From the NCBI GenBank assembly GCA_028293775.1, contig JAQGOD010000425.1, forward strand, positions 1 to 7,980: 7,980 bases of DNA, given 5' to 3'. A program made the translations under genes and the position numbers. This document shows, one piece after another, positions 1-7,589 of the stretch. The notes under the pieces were generated by a model. The model did no database searches. It had not been told where the DNA came from and saw only the letters and a program-made list of their open reading frames with translations. The number at the start of each line of letters is the position of its first letter. Position 1 is the stretch's first letter. The DNA comes from Gammaproteobacteria bacterium (GTDB lineage: Bacteria > Pseudomonadota > Gammaproteobacteria > Steroidobacterales > Steroidobacteraceae).

Positions 1-2898
1 GGCCTCAATCTTCTGGAACGCAAATCCGGCCGCTTCTACGCTTACCGACGCGACAACCGGGATCCCAAGAGTCTCAGCGACGATACCGTGTATGCGCTGC
101 ATATCGATATGCATGGAGACCTGTGGGTTGGCACGGCGGGAGGCGGCCTTGACCGTGTCGTGGGCACTTCCGCGCAGCCCGAAGCAGTGCATTTCGAAAA
201 CCAATCCGGACTGAGCGGGATGCCGAGTCAAGTGGTCTACGGTATCGAATCGGACCGGGAATCGCGCTTGTGGCTGAGCACCAACAATGGGCTGGCGCGA
301 TTCGACCCCCATATGCATTCCGTCAAGCTGTTCCATCAAGTGCAGGGTCTTCAGGACGACGAATTCAACGTCAATGCGCACTTCCGCAGTGCCGAGGGCA
401 TTTTGTTTTTCGGCGGCAACCATGGTTTCAACGCTTTTTCGCCTGACCTCATGGCTTCCGAAGCACCGGCGCCGCGCGTCGTTCTTACCACCGCTTCGAA
501 GCTCAATCGGCCAATCGCCGCACAAGAGCTTCCCAACGCGACTCGCGCGTTGGCGTTGGCCTACGACGACAAACTGGTCACGTTGGATTTCTCCGCGCTA
601 GATTTCACCTCGCCCGCCGACAATCACTACTCCTACCGGCTTGAAGGTTTCGACAACGGCTGGATCGATGCAGGAACCATGCATCGCGCCACATATGCGA
701 ACTTGGATGCCGGGAATTACGTCTTCAAAGTGCGCGCGGCGAATGCCGACGGCATTTGGAGCGATGATAGTTTGAGCATTCCCGTGCGCGTGGCGCCGGC
801 CCCCTGGAATACACTCGCGGCACGCATTGCGTACCTACTGATCGGCGTCGCGATTCTTGCGTACTTGTGGCGCTTTCAGCGGCAGCGGCGCGAACGCGAG
901 CTGCGTTACAGCCGCGAGTTGGAACACACCGTGCGAATCAGAACGCATGAATTGGAAGAACGCAATCTGCAGCTGCAAGTCCTGAGCCGCGCCAAGAGTG
1001 AGTTCGTGGCTCGCATGAGTCACGAGCTGCGTACGCCGATGAACGGCGTCCTCGGGATGACGAGCCTCCTGCTCGACACCCACATCGACCCGTCCCAACG
1101 AAGATTTGCCGAGGCCATTCATCGCTCAGCCGATTCGCTGCTAGCCATCGTCGATGACGTGCTTGATTTCTCGAAGATCGAAGCCGGCCGACTGCAGCTC
1201 GATTCCGTCGAGTGCGACTTAGTCGAGCTGCTGGAGCAGACGGTGGAAATGCTGGCCGCGCGCGCCGCAACCAAGGGGATCGAGCTTTTATGCGATTCCC
1301 CGCCCGCCAGGTTGCCTAGGCTCAAACTGGACGCCTTGCGGCTGCGTCAAGTCATTGTGAATCTTGGCGGCAATGCAGTGAAATTCACCGAACGCGGCGA
1401 AGTCATACTGCGGCTGTGTGCGCTGGGCGCCGAGGACGGATCGCTCAAGGTGCGGGTCGAGGTGGCAGATACGGGAGTAGGCATCGCGCCCGAAAATCAG
1501 GCGAAGATATTTGATGAATTCGCGCAAGAAGACGCGTCGACCACTCGCCGTTTCGGCGGCACGGGCCTGGGCTTGGCCATTTCGCGCCAGCTCATCGAGC
1601 TCATGGGCGGGCGCCTTGCCGTCAGCAGCGCGCCCGGCAGGGGTTCCACATTCTGGTTCGAGTTGTCTTTCCCGCTCGCCGATCCTGCATCGCAGATGCC
1701 GGCGCCGCCGCGTAGTCTGAACAGCGCGCGGGTGCTGGTGGTGCATGAGAATGCGGCGGCCCGCATGCTGCTGGGCAAGGCCTTGCGAGCGTGGTCGGCA
1801 CGTCCTACCGAGGTCGCATCGTTGGCAGAAGCGTTGAGTGCCTCTACGGGCGCGAACTACGATGCGCTCGTAATCGATGACAGCCTGATTGCCGAGTCGG
1901 CGAGTCTGTGGCAAGAAGTGCGCGGTCGTCTGGGAAAGAATTTGCGCAGCATTCGCCTGTTAAGTTTCGTCAGCTTAGGTTCGAGCGCCGCCGCCGGCGA
2001 CTCGCTGCTGGACTCAGAACTCACCAAACCAGTGCGCCTCGCAGAACTGCATAAGGCGTTGATTGGCAGCTTGGATGACGGCACAGCGCTGACGGAGCGC
2101 ACCGTCGCGTTGAAGAAGCCTGCCGGGGCGTTGCCGGCGCTTCACGGCCGCGTTTTGGTCGTCGAAGATCAACCTTTGAATCGCGAAGTAGCCATCGGCA
2201 TGCTGACCTCGCTGGGGCTGGAGGTCGAAATCGCGCATCACGGCCAACAAGCGCTCGACGTCATGCAAACACGTTGCTTTGATGCCATCTTGATGGACTG
2301 CGAAATGCCGGTGATGGACGGCTTCGCGGCGACGAGGGCGCTGCGCAACCGCGAGCCGGCCGGAACGCATGTCCCGATCATTGCCTTGACGGCGGACGTT
2401 ACCAGCACCGGGCGCGCTGCATGTCTCGCCGCGGGAATGGACGATCATTTGGCGAAACCCTTCAGGCGAGAGGCGCTGCGCGCCATGCTGGTGCGTTGGC
2501 TTGCCTCGGCCCGATCCGCCGCATTGTCCGCGCCGGCGAATGAATCGCTTCTCGACGGCGCGACGCTAGAGGCGCTGCGAGCGCTGCCGCGAAGCGGCCC
2601 AAAAGACATGCTGACGCATATTGGCGAGCTGTACCTGTTGGACTCTCGCGCACTCATCGCCTCGATCGAACAATCGCTGGATACCGGCAATGGGATCGAA
2701 CTGGCACGCGCGGCCCACGCTTGGCGCTCGTACAACGGCAATGTCGGCGCCAATTGCCTTGCGCAGCTATGCAGAGAGCTGGAGGACGCCGCACGAGCGG
2801 GAAACCTCGATACCGCGCGCACTATCTATACACGGATCGAAGCGCTGCACCGCCGCGTCCGCGCTGAGCTGCAATCCGAAATGCGTAAATCCGCATGA
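1..2898 (+). CDS. Propeller-type hybrid sensor histidine kinase (HK-REC-REC-Hpt), 5'-truncated
   Basis: Inner-membrane sensor kinase. The frame is open from base 1, and those first residues read as propeller sequence, so the GTG at 88 is internal and the true start is upstream. Numbering residue 1 at base 1, 965 residues are visible. They hold propeller blades with [13 protein letters not shown] motifs (about 1-150), a Y_Y_Y domain (about 197-265), one membrane segment (272-291), a charged coiled coil, and HisKA with H341 in MSHELRTP. The HATPase domain follows with its N box (N454, N458), DTGVGI (from D490) and GTGLGL. Receiver 1 (about 577-695) keeps D626 and K676, but its acidic pair is H582/E583. 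Receiver 2 (about 716-833) is complete, with E722/D723, D766 and K819. A C-terminal Hpt domain carries H906. Reg_prop/Y_Y_Y kinases usually have several hundred more N-terminal propeller residues. The stop overlaps the start of the next gene, its probable partner. The ligand is unknown; the best-studied relatives, Bacteroides hybrid two-component systems, often sense glycans. Confidence 0.93.
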   Translation, partial: GLNLLERKSGRFYAYRRDNRDPKSLSDDTVYALHIDMHGDLWVGTAGGGLDRVVGTSAQPEAVHFENQSGLSGMPSQVVYGIESDRESRLWLSTNNGLARFDPHMHSVKLFHQVQGLQDDEFNVNAHFRSAEGILFFGGNHGFNAFSPDLMASEAPAPRVVLTTASKLNRPIAAQELPNATRALALAYDDKLVTLDFSALDFTSPADNHYSYRLEGFDNGWIDAGTMHRATYANLDAGNYVFKVRAANADGIWSDDSLSIPVRVAPAPWNTLAARIAYLLIGVAILAYLWRFQRQRRERELRYSRELEHTVRIRTHELEERNLQLQVLSRAKSEFVARMSHELRTPMNGVLGMTSLLLDTHIDPSQRRFAEAIHRSADSLLAIVDDVLDFSKIEAGRLQLDSVECDLVELLEQTVEMLAARAATKGIELLCDSPPARLPRLKLDALRLRQVIVNLGGNAVKFTERGEVILRLCALGAEDGSLKVRVEVADTGVGIAPENQAKIFDEFAQEDASTTRRFGGTGLGLAISRQLIELMGGRLAVSSAPGRGSTFWFELSFPLADPASQMPAPPRSLNSARVLVVHENAAARMLLGKALRAWSARPTEVASLAEALSASTGANYDALVIDDSLIAESASLWQEVRGRLGKNLRSIRLLSFVSLGSSAAAGDSLLDSELTKPVRLAELHKALIGSLDDGTALTERTVALKKPAGALPALHGRVLVVEDQPLNREVAIGMLTSLGLEVEIAHHGQQALDVMQTRCFDAILMDCEMPVMDGFAATRALRNREPAGTHVPIIALTADVTSTGRAACLAAGMDDHLAKPFRREALRAMLVRWLASARSAALSAPANESLLDGATLEALRALPRSGPKDMLTHIGELYLLDSRALIASIEQSLDTGNGIELARAAHAWRSYNGNVGANCLAQLCRELEDAARAGNLDTARTIYTRIEALHRRVRAELQSEMRKSA
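2895..2898 (+). other. ATGA stop/start overlap between kinase and c-di-GMP regulator
   Basis: The TGA of the hybrid kinase (2896-2898) and the ATG of the GGDEF-EAL regulator (2895-2897) share bases. The preceding bases contain no recognisable purine-rich ribosome binding site. This arrangement is typical of translational coupling, and it supports a fixed stoichiometric partnership between the two proteins. Confidence 0.9.
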
Positions 2899-5012
2899 AC
2901 AAGCCGATAACAACGCTGCGCGTGTTGATCGCCGATGACGATGCGACATTACGCGAGATCGCGGGCGTCATGCTCAAGGCCGCGGGATTCGCGGTGCAAA
3001 CCGTTCCCAGCGGCGACGCCGCGCTGGCAGCTTGCGCTCAACGCATGCCGGATATCGCACTGCTCGACGTCGAGATGGCGCAGGGCGACGGATATCAAGC
3101 GTGTACGAACATTCGATGTTTGCCCGGCGGCGCTGACCTGCCGATCGTGATGGTGACCGGATGCGACGACACGCCCTCAATCGATCGAGCATATGAGGCC
3201 GGTGCCACCGATTTCGTGGTCAAGCCCATCAACTGGGCGCTCTTGGCGCACCGCATTCGGTACGTGATGCGGGGCGCACGCACTATCGAAGCGTTGCGCT
3301 TCAGTGAGCAGAAAAATGCGGTATTGCTCAGGGCAATTCCCGACGGCATCTTTCTCGTCAACAGCGCCGGTGCCATCGGCCATTGCTTCAGTCCCATTGA
3401 AGGACTCCGTCGACCCACCGAACAAGGGACCGATGAGCGGCTGTTTTTCGATCTGATCCCCGAGACCATCCGTGGCCACGCGATTGACTGTTTGAACTCC
3501 GCGCTGCGCGGTGAACCGGCCGTGTTTGAGTTTTCACTCGAAGGCAGCGCCCGGTCAATGCGCCACTTTGAATGCCGCTACTTGCCCAATTCCGCCGGCC
3601 AGGTGCTGGCCATCATCCGAGATGTAACGGCGCGCAAGGAGACCGAGGCCCACATACATCGGCTCGCCTATTTTGATGCGCTAACCGATCTTCCCAATCG
3701 GGAGTGGATCCGCGATTATCTATCGCAGTCGCTTGCCGAGGCTCGTCGCCGCCACCGGCGTGTAGCGGTGTTGTACGTGGACCTGGACCAATTCAAACGC
3801 ATCAACGACACATTGGGTCACGCGACGGGCGATGTGGTGCTGCGCCAGGTCGCCGAGAGAATGCAGGCGGCGTTCGACCAGGACGGCAACGCAGGCATGC
3901 AGGCGCAGATCGCTCGAGTGGGGGGCGACGAATTCATTGTGGTGCTCACCGGGCTATCCGATGCCGCGCAGCCGGAACAGGCAGCGCAAAGAATCTTGTC
4001 AGTGCATGCCGCGCCGTTCCTGCAAGCAAACTACGAGCTCGTGGTGACGCCGAGCATCGGCATCGCGGCGTTTCCGGAACATGGGAACGACGTGCAGAGC
4101 CTGCTCAAGAATGCCGAGGGGGCAATGTACGAGGCCAAGACGAGCGGCCGAAATCAGCTGCGAGTTTACGACAGCGCCGTGAATGCACGCGCTCTGAAGC
4201 GATTGTCTTTGGAAATGGAATTGAGACGGGCGGTCGAGAATTCGAGCCTGGAGATGTACTACCAGCCGAAGTACGAGGCACGAACTCTAAAGTTGATGGG
4301 CGGAGAAGCGCTGCTGCGTTGGTTCCACCCCGAACGAGGACAGATTCCGACGGCCGACTTCATTGCAGTGGCCGAGGAAATTGGAATTATCGGCGACATC
4401 GGCAAGTGGGCGCTGCAGCGGGTGTGCCGCGATCTTGACCACTGGCGCGGCGAAGGATTGGCTTTGCCGCGCGTTGCGGTAAATGTATCCGGCCGCGACT
4501 TCATGCACCCCGAGGCAGTCCTGCGGTTGAGCGACACTGTCGCTCGCGCTAAATTGTCGCCATCCCTTTTCGAACTGGAGCTAACCGAAGGCGTGCTGAT
4601 GCGCGACGCGGAGGCTGGGCGGCGCTCCTTGCTGGCGTTGAAGGAATTTGGGTTTGCGCTTGCCGTCGATGACTTCGGCACCGGCTACTGTTCCTTGAAC
4701 TATTTGAAGCGCTTTCCGCTCGACACCTTGAAAATCGACCGCTCGTTCGTCGCCGACATCAGCGATGACCCGGACGATGCGGCGATCGTGCGTGCCATTA
4801 TCGCGCTAGGTCACAGCCTCGGTCTCAAGATCGTGGCCGAAGGTGTTGAGACGTTCGCGCAGCTGCAGTTCCTCCAGGCGGAGGCCTGCGATTGCATTCA
4901 AGGATTTCTGATGAGCGCCGCGGTTCCCGCCTCCGCATTCGCCGACCTGTTGCGATTGCCGCAGCCCTCTCTCGCCGCGCACGAAAAGCGGCCTATGCGC
5001 TATGCCGGATGA
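2895..5012 (+). CDS. Response regulator with REC-PAS-GGDEF-EAL domains (c-di-GMP turnover)
   Basis: Cytoplasmic 705-residue regulator predicted to make and/or degrade cyclic di-GMP. The receiver (about 8-125) has D14/D15, acceptor D58 and K110. A PAS-like segment follows (about 136-250), then GGDEF (about 256-425) with an intact GGDEF signature at 343-347. The primary inhibitory RxxD site is absent, since the equivalent positions 334 and 337 are G and A. The EAL domain (about 440-690) looks catalytically complete: E471 of EAL, N530, E565, D592/D593 of DDFGTGY, K613, E649, E652 and Q669. Phosphodiesterase activity is therefore likely, and cyclase activity is possible. The ATG overlaps the upstream TGA as ATGA and no good Shine-Dalgarno precedes it, which suggests translational coupling to the kinase. 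D58 is the natural last acceptor of the kinase's Hpt domain (inference). The 3' end overlaps the convergent GH15 gene by 20 bases. Confidence 0.95.
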   Translation: MNKPITTLRVLIADDDATLREIAGVMLKAAGFAVQTVPSGDAALAACAQRMPDIALLDVEMAQGDGYQACTNIRCLPGGADLPIVMVTGCDDTPSIDRAYEAGATDFVVKPINWALLAHRIRYVMRGARTIEALRFSEQKNAVLLRAIPDGIFLVNSAGAIGHCFSPIEGLRRPTEQGTDERLFFDLIPETIRGHAIDCLNSALRGEPAVFEFSLEGSARSMRHFECRYLPNSAGQVLAIIRDVTARKETEAHIHRLAYFDALTDLPNREWIRDYLSQSLAEARRRHRRVAVLYVDLDQFKRINDTLGHATGDVVLRQVAERMQAAFDQDGNAGMQAQIARVGGDEFIVVLTGLSDAAQPEQAAQRILSVHAAPFLQANYELVVTPSIGIAAFPEHGNDVQSLLKNAEGAMYEAKTSGRNQLRVYDSAVNARALKRLSLEMELRRAVENSSLEMYYQPKYEARTLKLMGGEALLRWFHPERGQIPTADFIAVAEEIGIIGDIGKWALQRVCRDLDHWRGEGLALPRVAVNVSGRDFMHPEAVLRLSDTVARAKLSPSLFELELTEGVLMRDAEAGRRSLLALKEFGFALAVDDFGTGYCSLNYLKRFPLDTLKIDRSFVADISDDPDDAAIVRAIIALGHSLGLKIVAEGVETFAQLQFLQAEACDCIQGFLMSAAVPASAFADLLRLPQPSLAAHEKRPMRYAG
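4993..5012. other. 20-base tail-to-tail overlap of two convergent operons
   Basis: The GGDEF-EAL gene ends with TGA at 5010-5012 on the plus strand, and the GH15 gene ends with TAG at 4995-4993 on the minus strand. Each stop codon therefore lies inside the other gene. No intrinsic terminator with a T-tract is evident on either strand close to the junction, so both transcripts are expected to run into the opposing gene and be antisense to each other. Confidence 0.9.
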
Positions 5013-6324
5013 CTTGCCGGCGCGCGGCGACGCAAGAGATGAAGGCCGCATAGCTCCAGGCGAGTTGCTGCGCCGATCGCTGCTCACCGGTGCGTTGATC
5101 GAACTGTTCTGAGAACTCGCCGCTGGGCGGCGTAAACGCACGCACGGTTTCGAGAAATGCATCACCGTGTTCCGTAAGCGTGGTTTTTGCCGTTGAATGC
5201 AGCGCGGCTCGGAAACAGAATTCCGCCGCTGCCAGGGTGGAAAAGTAATAGGCGCCGCCCGAATAGTACACATCGCCGGCGTAGCGTCCCATCGCCGGCG
5301 CGCGTCCCGCGCGGCCGTGATTGATGGGATATTCGCCGTCAAACAGCGCTTCCAGCTTTGCGAGCGTGGCATGCATGCGAGGGTCCTGCACCGAATGGGT
5401 GTCCCCATCGCCGTCCGCATGCAGGGCAGCGAAAATGACGGAGATGTCCAGTTCTTTTGCGGAGGGCACACCCGATTCCAGTATCCGCGAGCGATAAAAC
5501 TGAGCATCTTCCCGCCAGTACCCATCGAGAACCTTGATTATTGCCTTCGCATCGCCGCGACAGGTGGCCGCATCGCCGCGGTCTCCCTGTTCTTCAAACC
5601 AATCGGCACCCGCGGCGAGTGCCGCAGCCGCCATCCGCAGCGTGTAGTAATGAAATCCCTTATCTTCTTCCCATATGTCGAAGCAGGCGTCGCGCCAATG
5701 CCGCAGCGTAAATTGAAGATCGGCCCGCAACAGGGCGTCTACCTCCATGCGCAGTTTCTCTTCCAACCGTGCGCTCCGGCGCCACCGCAGCACACTGACC
5801 GCGCGGGCAAAAGGTCCGTCGTTCTGCGGGCGGGGCCACTTGGAGATATCGAGGGTGCCATCCGGGTTTACCCGCGTCTCGCTCGCCACCGCATCTCCGT
5901 GCACCGCCGAAAGATCTGCATCGCTGCGCACGTACTGCCGATATTCGGGCGCAGTCCGCTCTCGCCAGGACGGCGAGTCGAGCAAGCGGCGGCCGTCCAG
6001 ACCCTCGAGCGACAGTGAGAACCGGACGAAGTCGGCAAAATGGGATGCTCCATCGAACCCTAAGCGCGCATCGTCCGTCAGCAAGCGCAATGCGTCGATG
6101 ACGATGGCGGAATCACGCAGCCAGTGGAAGAAATAATCAGGTTCGGGGTCATAAGCGCCCAATACGGGAGATGCCACGATGGAACCTTTACGGGGTTGCA
6201 CGGTTTGCCCGAAACCCGGCCTGACCTTGATGATATCGACCGCCGAGACGCTGCGCATCAGGGCGACCGCGCTGTGCCGATACTGACGATCTATCCAGCG
6301 TTCTAGCGGCTCTACGGGAGGCAT
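4993..6324 (-). CDS. Glycoside hydrolase family 15 (glucoamylase-like), single domain
   Basis: Predicted inverting exo-acting alpha-glucosidase of 443 residues. Recognisable GH15 motifs occur in the expected order. Residues 61-72 (EPDYFFHWLRDS) match the substrate-binding Trp-x-Arg-Asp region of glucoamylases, and R165-P171 (RPQNDGP) matches the fungal RPQRDGP motif. IWEE at 217-220 carries the likely general acid E219, and SEQFD at 405-409 carries the likely base E406. It is followed by GEQ and LAWSYAA, as in Aspergillus glucoamylase. Many bacterial GH15 enzymes have an extra N-terminal beta-sandwich domain; this one starts almost directly in the catalytic barrel, like the fungal forms, and has no starch-binding domain. 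No signal peptide is visible, so it is probably cytoplasmic. The ATG lies 3 bases after the upstream stop, with only a weak ribosome binding site, so it is probably co-translated with that gene. Substrate linkage (alpha-1,4, alpha-1,6, trehalose or other) cannot be told from the motifs. Confidence 0.92.
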   Translation of the reverse strand: MPPVEPLERWIDRQYRHSAVALMRSVSAVDIIKVRPGFGQTVQPRKGSIVASPVLGAYDPEPDYFFHWLRDSAIVIDALRLLTDDARLGFDGASHFADFVRFSLSLEGLDGRRLLDSPSWRERTAPEYRQYVRSDADLSAVHGDAVASETRVNPDGTLDISKWPRPQNDGPFARAVSVLRWRRSARLEEKLRMEVDALLRADLQFTLRHWRDACFDIWEEDKGFHYYTLRMAAAALAAGADWFEEQGDRGDAATCRGDAKAIIKVLDGYWREDAQFYRSRILESGVPSAKELDISVIFAALHADGDGDTHSVQDPRMHATLAKLEALFDGEYPINHGRAGRAPAMGRYAGDVYYSGGAYYFSTLAAAEFCFRAALHSTAKTTLTEHGDAFLETVRAFTPPSGEFSEQFDQRTGEQRSAQQLAWSYAAFISCVAARRQVIRHSA

Positions 6325-6327
6325 TGC

Positions 6328-7587
6328 TTAGACCGTAAAGCTCAATGCGCGCAATCCGGCCTGCACTTCGGGCGCGCGCATGAACAGCTTCCACAAAAGA
6401 CCGGTACGGTAATTCTCGATCATCAAAATGATGGGGCCTTGGTCGATGGCAAGATACGTATCGGCGTACCAATCCTTGGCTTCGCAGAACGCATCGACAA
6501 AACCAAATCGACCCCAGATCCCATCGCCGTGCGCATTGAGAAAATGGCGCATGGCGGAAATGGCGTGCTTCGGCGCGTACGGCATGCTCGAGAGCGCGGC
6601 GGTGGGGGAGATGGTGCCGTTGTCCTCGTCCGGGGCGTGAACTGCATAGCCGCCGGGATCATCGCTCGAGGTGAGTCCCCAGCAAGACGCACTGTAGCCA
6701 TCGTGATGCAGAGGATTGCGCTCGCAATGCGCGTGATTGATGCGCACATGATGTAGATTTTGTTCCCAGTAGTCTGCGTAACGGTCCTTCAAGCCGCGCG
6801 GATCGATGCCACAAAAGGAATAGTGCGTGAAAAATAAGGGGCCGCCAAAGGGCGGCCCTAGGGGCAAAGGGATGCCGTAATAGGAATTGCCGTTAAGGAA
6901 GTGGCGGCCGACCGTGAAGCCTTTGTGATAAACCGCGGCGTCGACGGAATAGCGCGGAGCGGATGCGGCCAAGATATAAGCGATTAGACACTCGTTCCAG
7001 CCCCGAACGTCCAATTGGATCGCCCAGCCGTTAGTGGGGCTCCAGTGCCAGCACAGCACTGAGCTGCCGCGTGTGTACCAATCCCATTCGACGTCAATCC
7101 ATAAATAATTGACCAAGCCCCTGATCTTGGATTCTTGCGGGGTCTCGAGGGTGAAATATTCCCTCGCGCACAATAATCCCATCATGAGAAACGAAGTCTC
7201 GACCAAGTCGCCGCCGTCATCCTTGCGCGTAAAGGGAATCGTCGCGCCGGTGCGCCCGTTCATGAAGTGCGGGAAGGCGCCGTGAAAGCAAGTCGCTTTG
7301 GTCAACAAATCCAGCATCGCGCACAGCCGCTCGGCGGCCGCGGCGCGCGTTACCCAGCCTCGCTCGGCGGCCACGATGATGGCCATGATGCCGAAGCCGG
7401 AGCCGCCAATGGTTACCAAATCGTCCGCCGGACCCGCGACAACCTTGCAGCGATCGGGCGCCAGCCCGCTCCAGGAATGTGCTCCGTCCCAGAAAAAGCC
7501 GAAGGTTTGCCTTTGCACCGCCTCGAGCAACTCCTCGTCGGGCAAGGCGGCAAGCTTTAAGGGGCTCAAAGATTGATTCTTGTGCAT
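6328..7587 (-). CDS. PF10091/COG5368 'glucoamylase family' protein, GH144-like
   Basis: A 419-residue (alpha/alpha)6-barrel type glycoside hydrolase of the family usually labelled 'glucoamylase family protein'. Diagnostic stretches are RQTFGFFWD (26-34), TIGGSGFG (59-66), HGAFPHFMNG (102-111), KDDGGDLVET (122-131), GWNEC (196-200), GGPLFFTHYSF (248-258) and the C-terminal DQGPIILMIENYRTG. From memory, the GH144 endo-beta-1,2-glucanase of Chitinophaga pinensis has key residues D135, D139 and E211. Here D123, D127 and E199 have the same spacings, 4 and 76 residues. This favours a beta-1,2-glucan or sophorooligosaccharide substrate over starch, but the family is broad and the substrate remains inferred. 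There is no signal peptide, unlike many secreted homologues, so it is probably cytoplasmic. Its ATG overlaps the ABC gene's stop by one base (TAATG), and its own stop is 3 bases before the GH15 start. The coding strand contains a terminator-like hairpin at codons 244-253. Confidence 0.9.
   Translation of the reverse strand: MHKNQSLSPLKLAALPDEELLEAVQRQTFGFFWDGAHSWSGLAPDRCKVVAGPADDLVTIGGSGFGIMAIIVAAERGWVTRAAAAERLCAMLDLLTKATCFHGAFPHFMNGRTGATIPFTRKDDGGDLVETSFLMMGLLCAREYFTLETPQESKIRGLVNYLWIDVEWDWYTRGSSVLCWHWSPTNGWAIQLDVRGWNECLIAYILAASAPRYSVDAAVYHKGFTVGRHFLNGNSYYGIPLPLGPPFGGPLFFTHYSFCGIDPRGLKDRYADYWEQNLHHVRINHAHCERNPLHHDGYSASCWGLTSSDDPGGYAVHAPDEDNGTISPTAALSSMPYAPKHAISAMRHFLNAHGDGIWGRFGFVDAFCEAKDWYADTYLAIDQGPIILMIENYRTGLLWKLFMRAPEVQAGLRALSFTV
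6829..6858 (-). terminator. Terminator-like hairpin with T-tract inside the GH144-like gene
   Basis: On the minus strand an 8-bp perfect GC stem (GGGCCGCC, bases 6858-6851, pairing with GGCGGCCC, bases 6846-6839) closes a 4-base loop CTTT. It is followed by one C and then TTATTTTT (6837-6830). This has the form of a Rho-independent terminator, oriented with transcription of the gene it sits in. It encodes the conserved GPPFGGPLFF segment, so it may be a by-product of the protein sequence and GC-rich codon choice. Actively translating ribosomes would be expected to suppress it. Confidence 0.35.
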
Positions 7588-7589
7588 TA
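7585..7589 (-). other. TAATG stop/start overlap between ABC gene and GH144-like gene
   Basis: Read on the minus strand, the TAA stop of the ABC gene and the ATG of the GH144-like gene share one A. The upstream bases give only a weak purine match (GACGAG) for a ribosome binding site. The arrangement supports one operon with reinitiation, and it fixes the start of the downstream gene. Confidence 0.85.

Noticed and set aside
88..90. GTG as the start of the hybrid kinase
   Set aside because: The frame is open to base 1, and the upstream residues ([18 protein letters not shown]) are typical propeller sequence, so the gene begins outside the window.
1288..1914. 208-codon minus-strand frame opposite the kinase ATPase and receiver domains
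   Set aside because: It is a shadow of conserved HATPase and REC codons, with an Arg/Gln-rich translation and no homology I recognise.
3704..4438. 244-codon open frame in another plus-strand frame inside the GGDEF-EAL gene
   Set aside because: The overlapping frame encodes intact GGDEF and EAL domains; this one has low-complexity Arg/Gly-rich composition and no domain.
4974..4992. GCCGC/GCGGC stem just past the GH15 stop, as a terminator for the minus-strand operon
   Set aside because: Only a 5-bp stem with a 9-base loop, and no T-tract follows on the minus strand.
5013..5036. CTTGC...GCAAG inverted repeat just past the GGDEF-EAL stop, as a plus-strand terminator
   Set aside because: The short stem has mismatches inside it and is followed by AGATGAAGG rather than a T-tract.
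5197..6018. 273-codon plus-strand open frame antisense to the GH15 gene
   Set aside because: It lies wholly over a gene with clear catalytic motifs, its translation is rich in Arg/Ala/Gly with no recognisable domain, and such long shadow frames are expected in GC-rich DNA.
6328..7587. Annotation of the PF10091 protein as a true starch glucoamylase
   Set aside because: The family name is historical. The visible DDGGD and GWNEC residues and their spacing fit GH144 beta-1,2-glucanases better than GH15.
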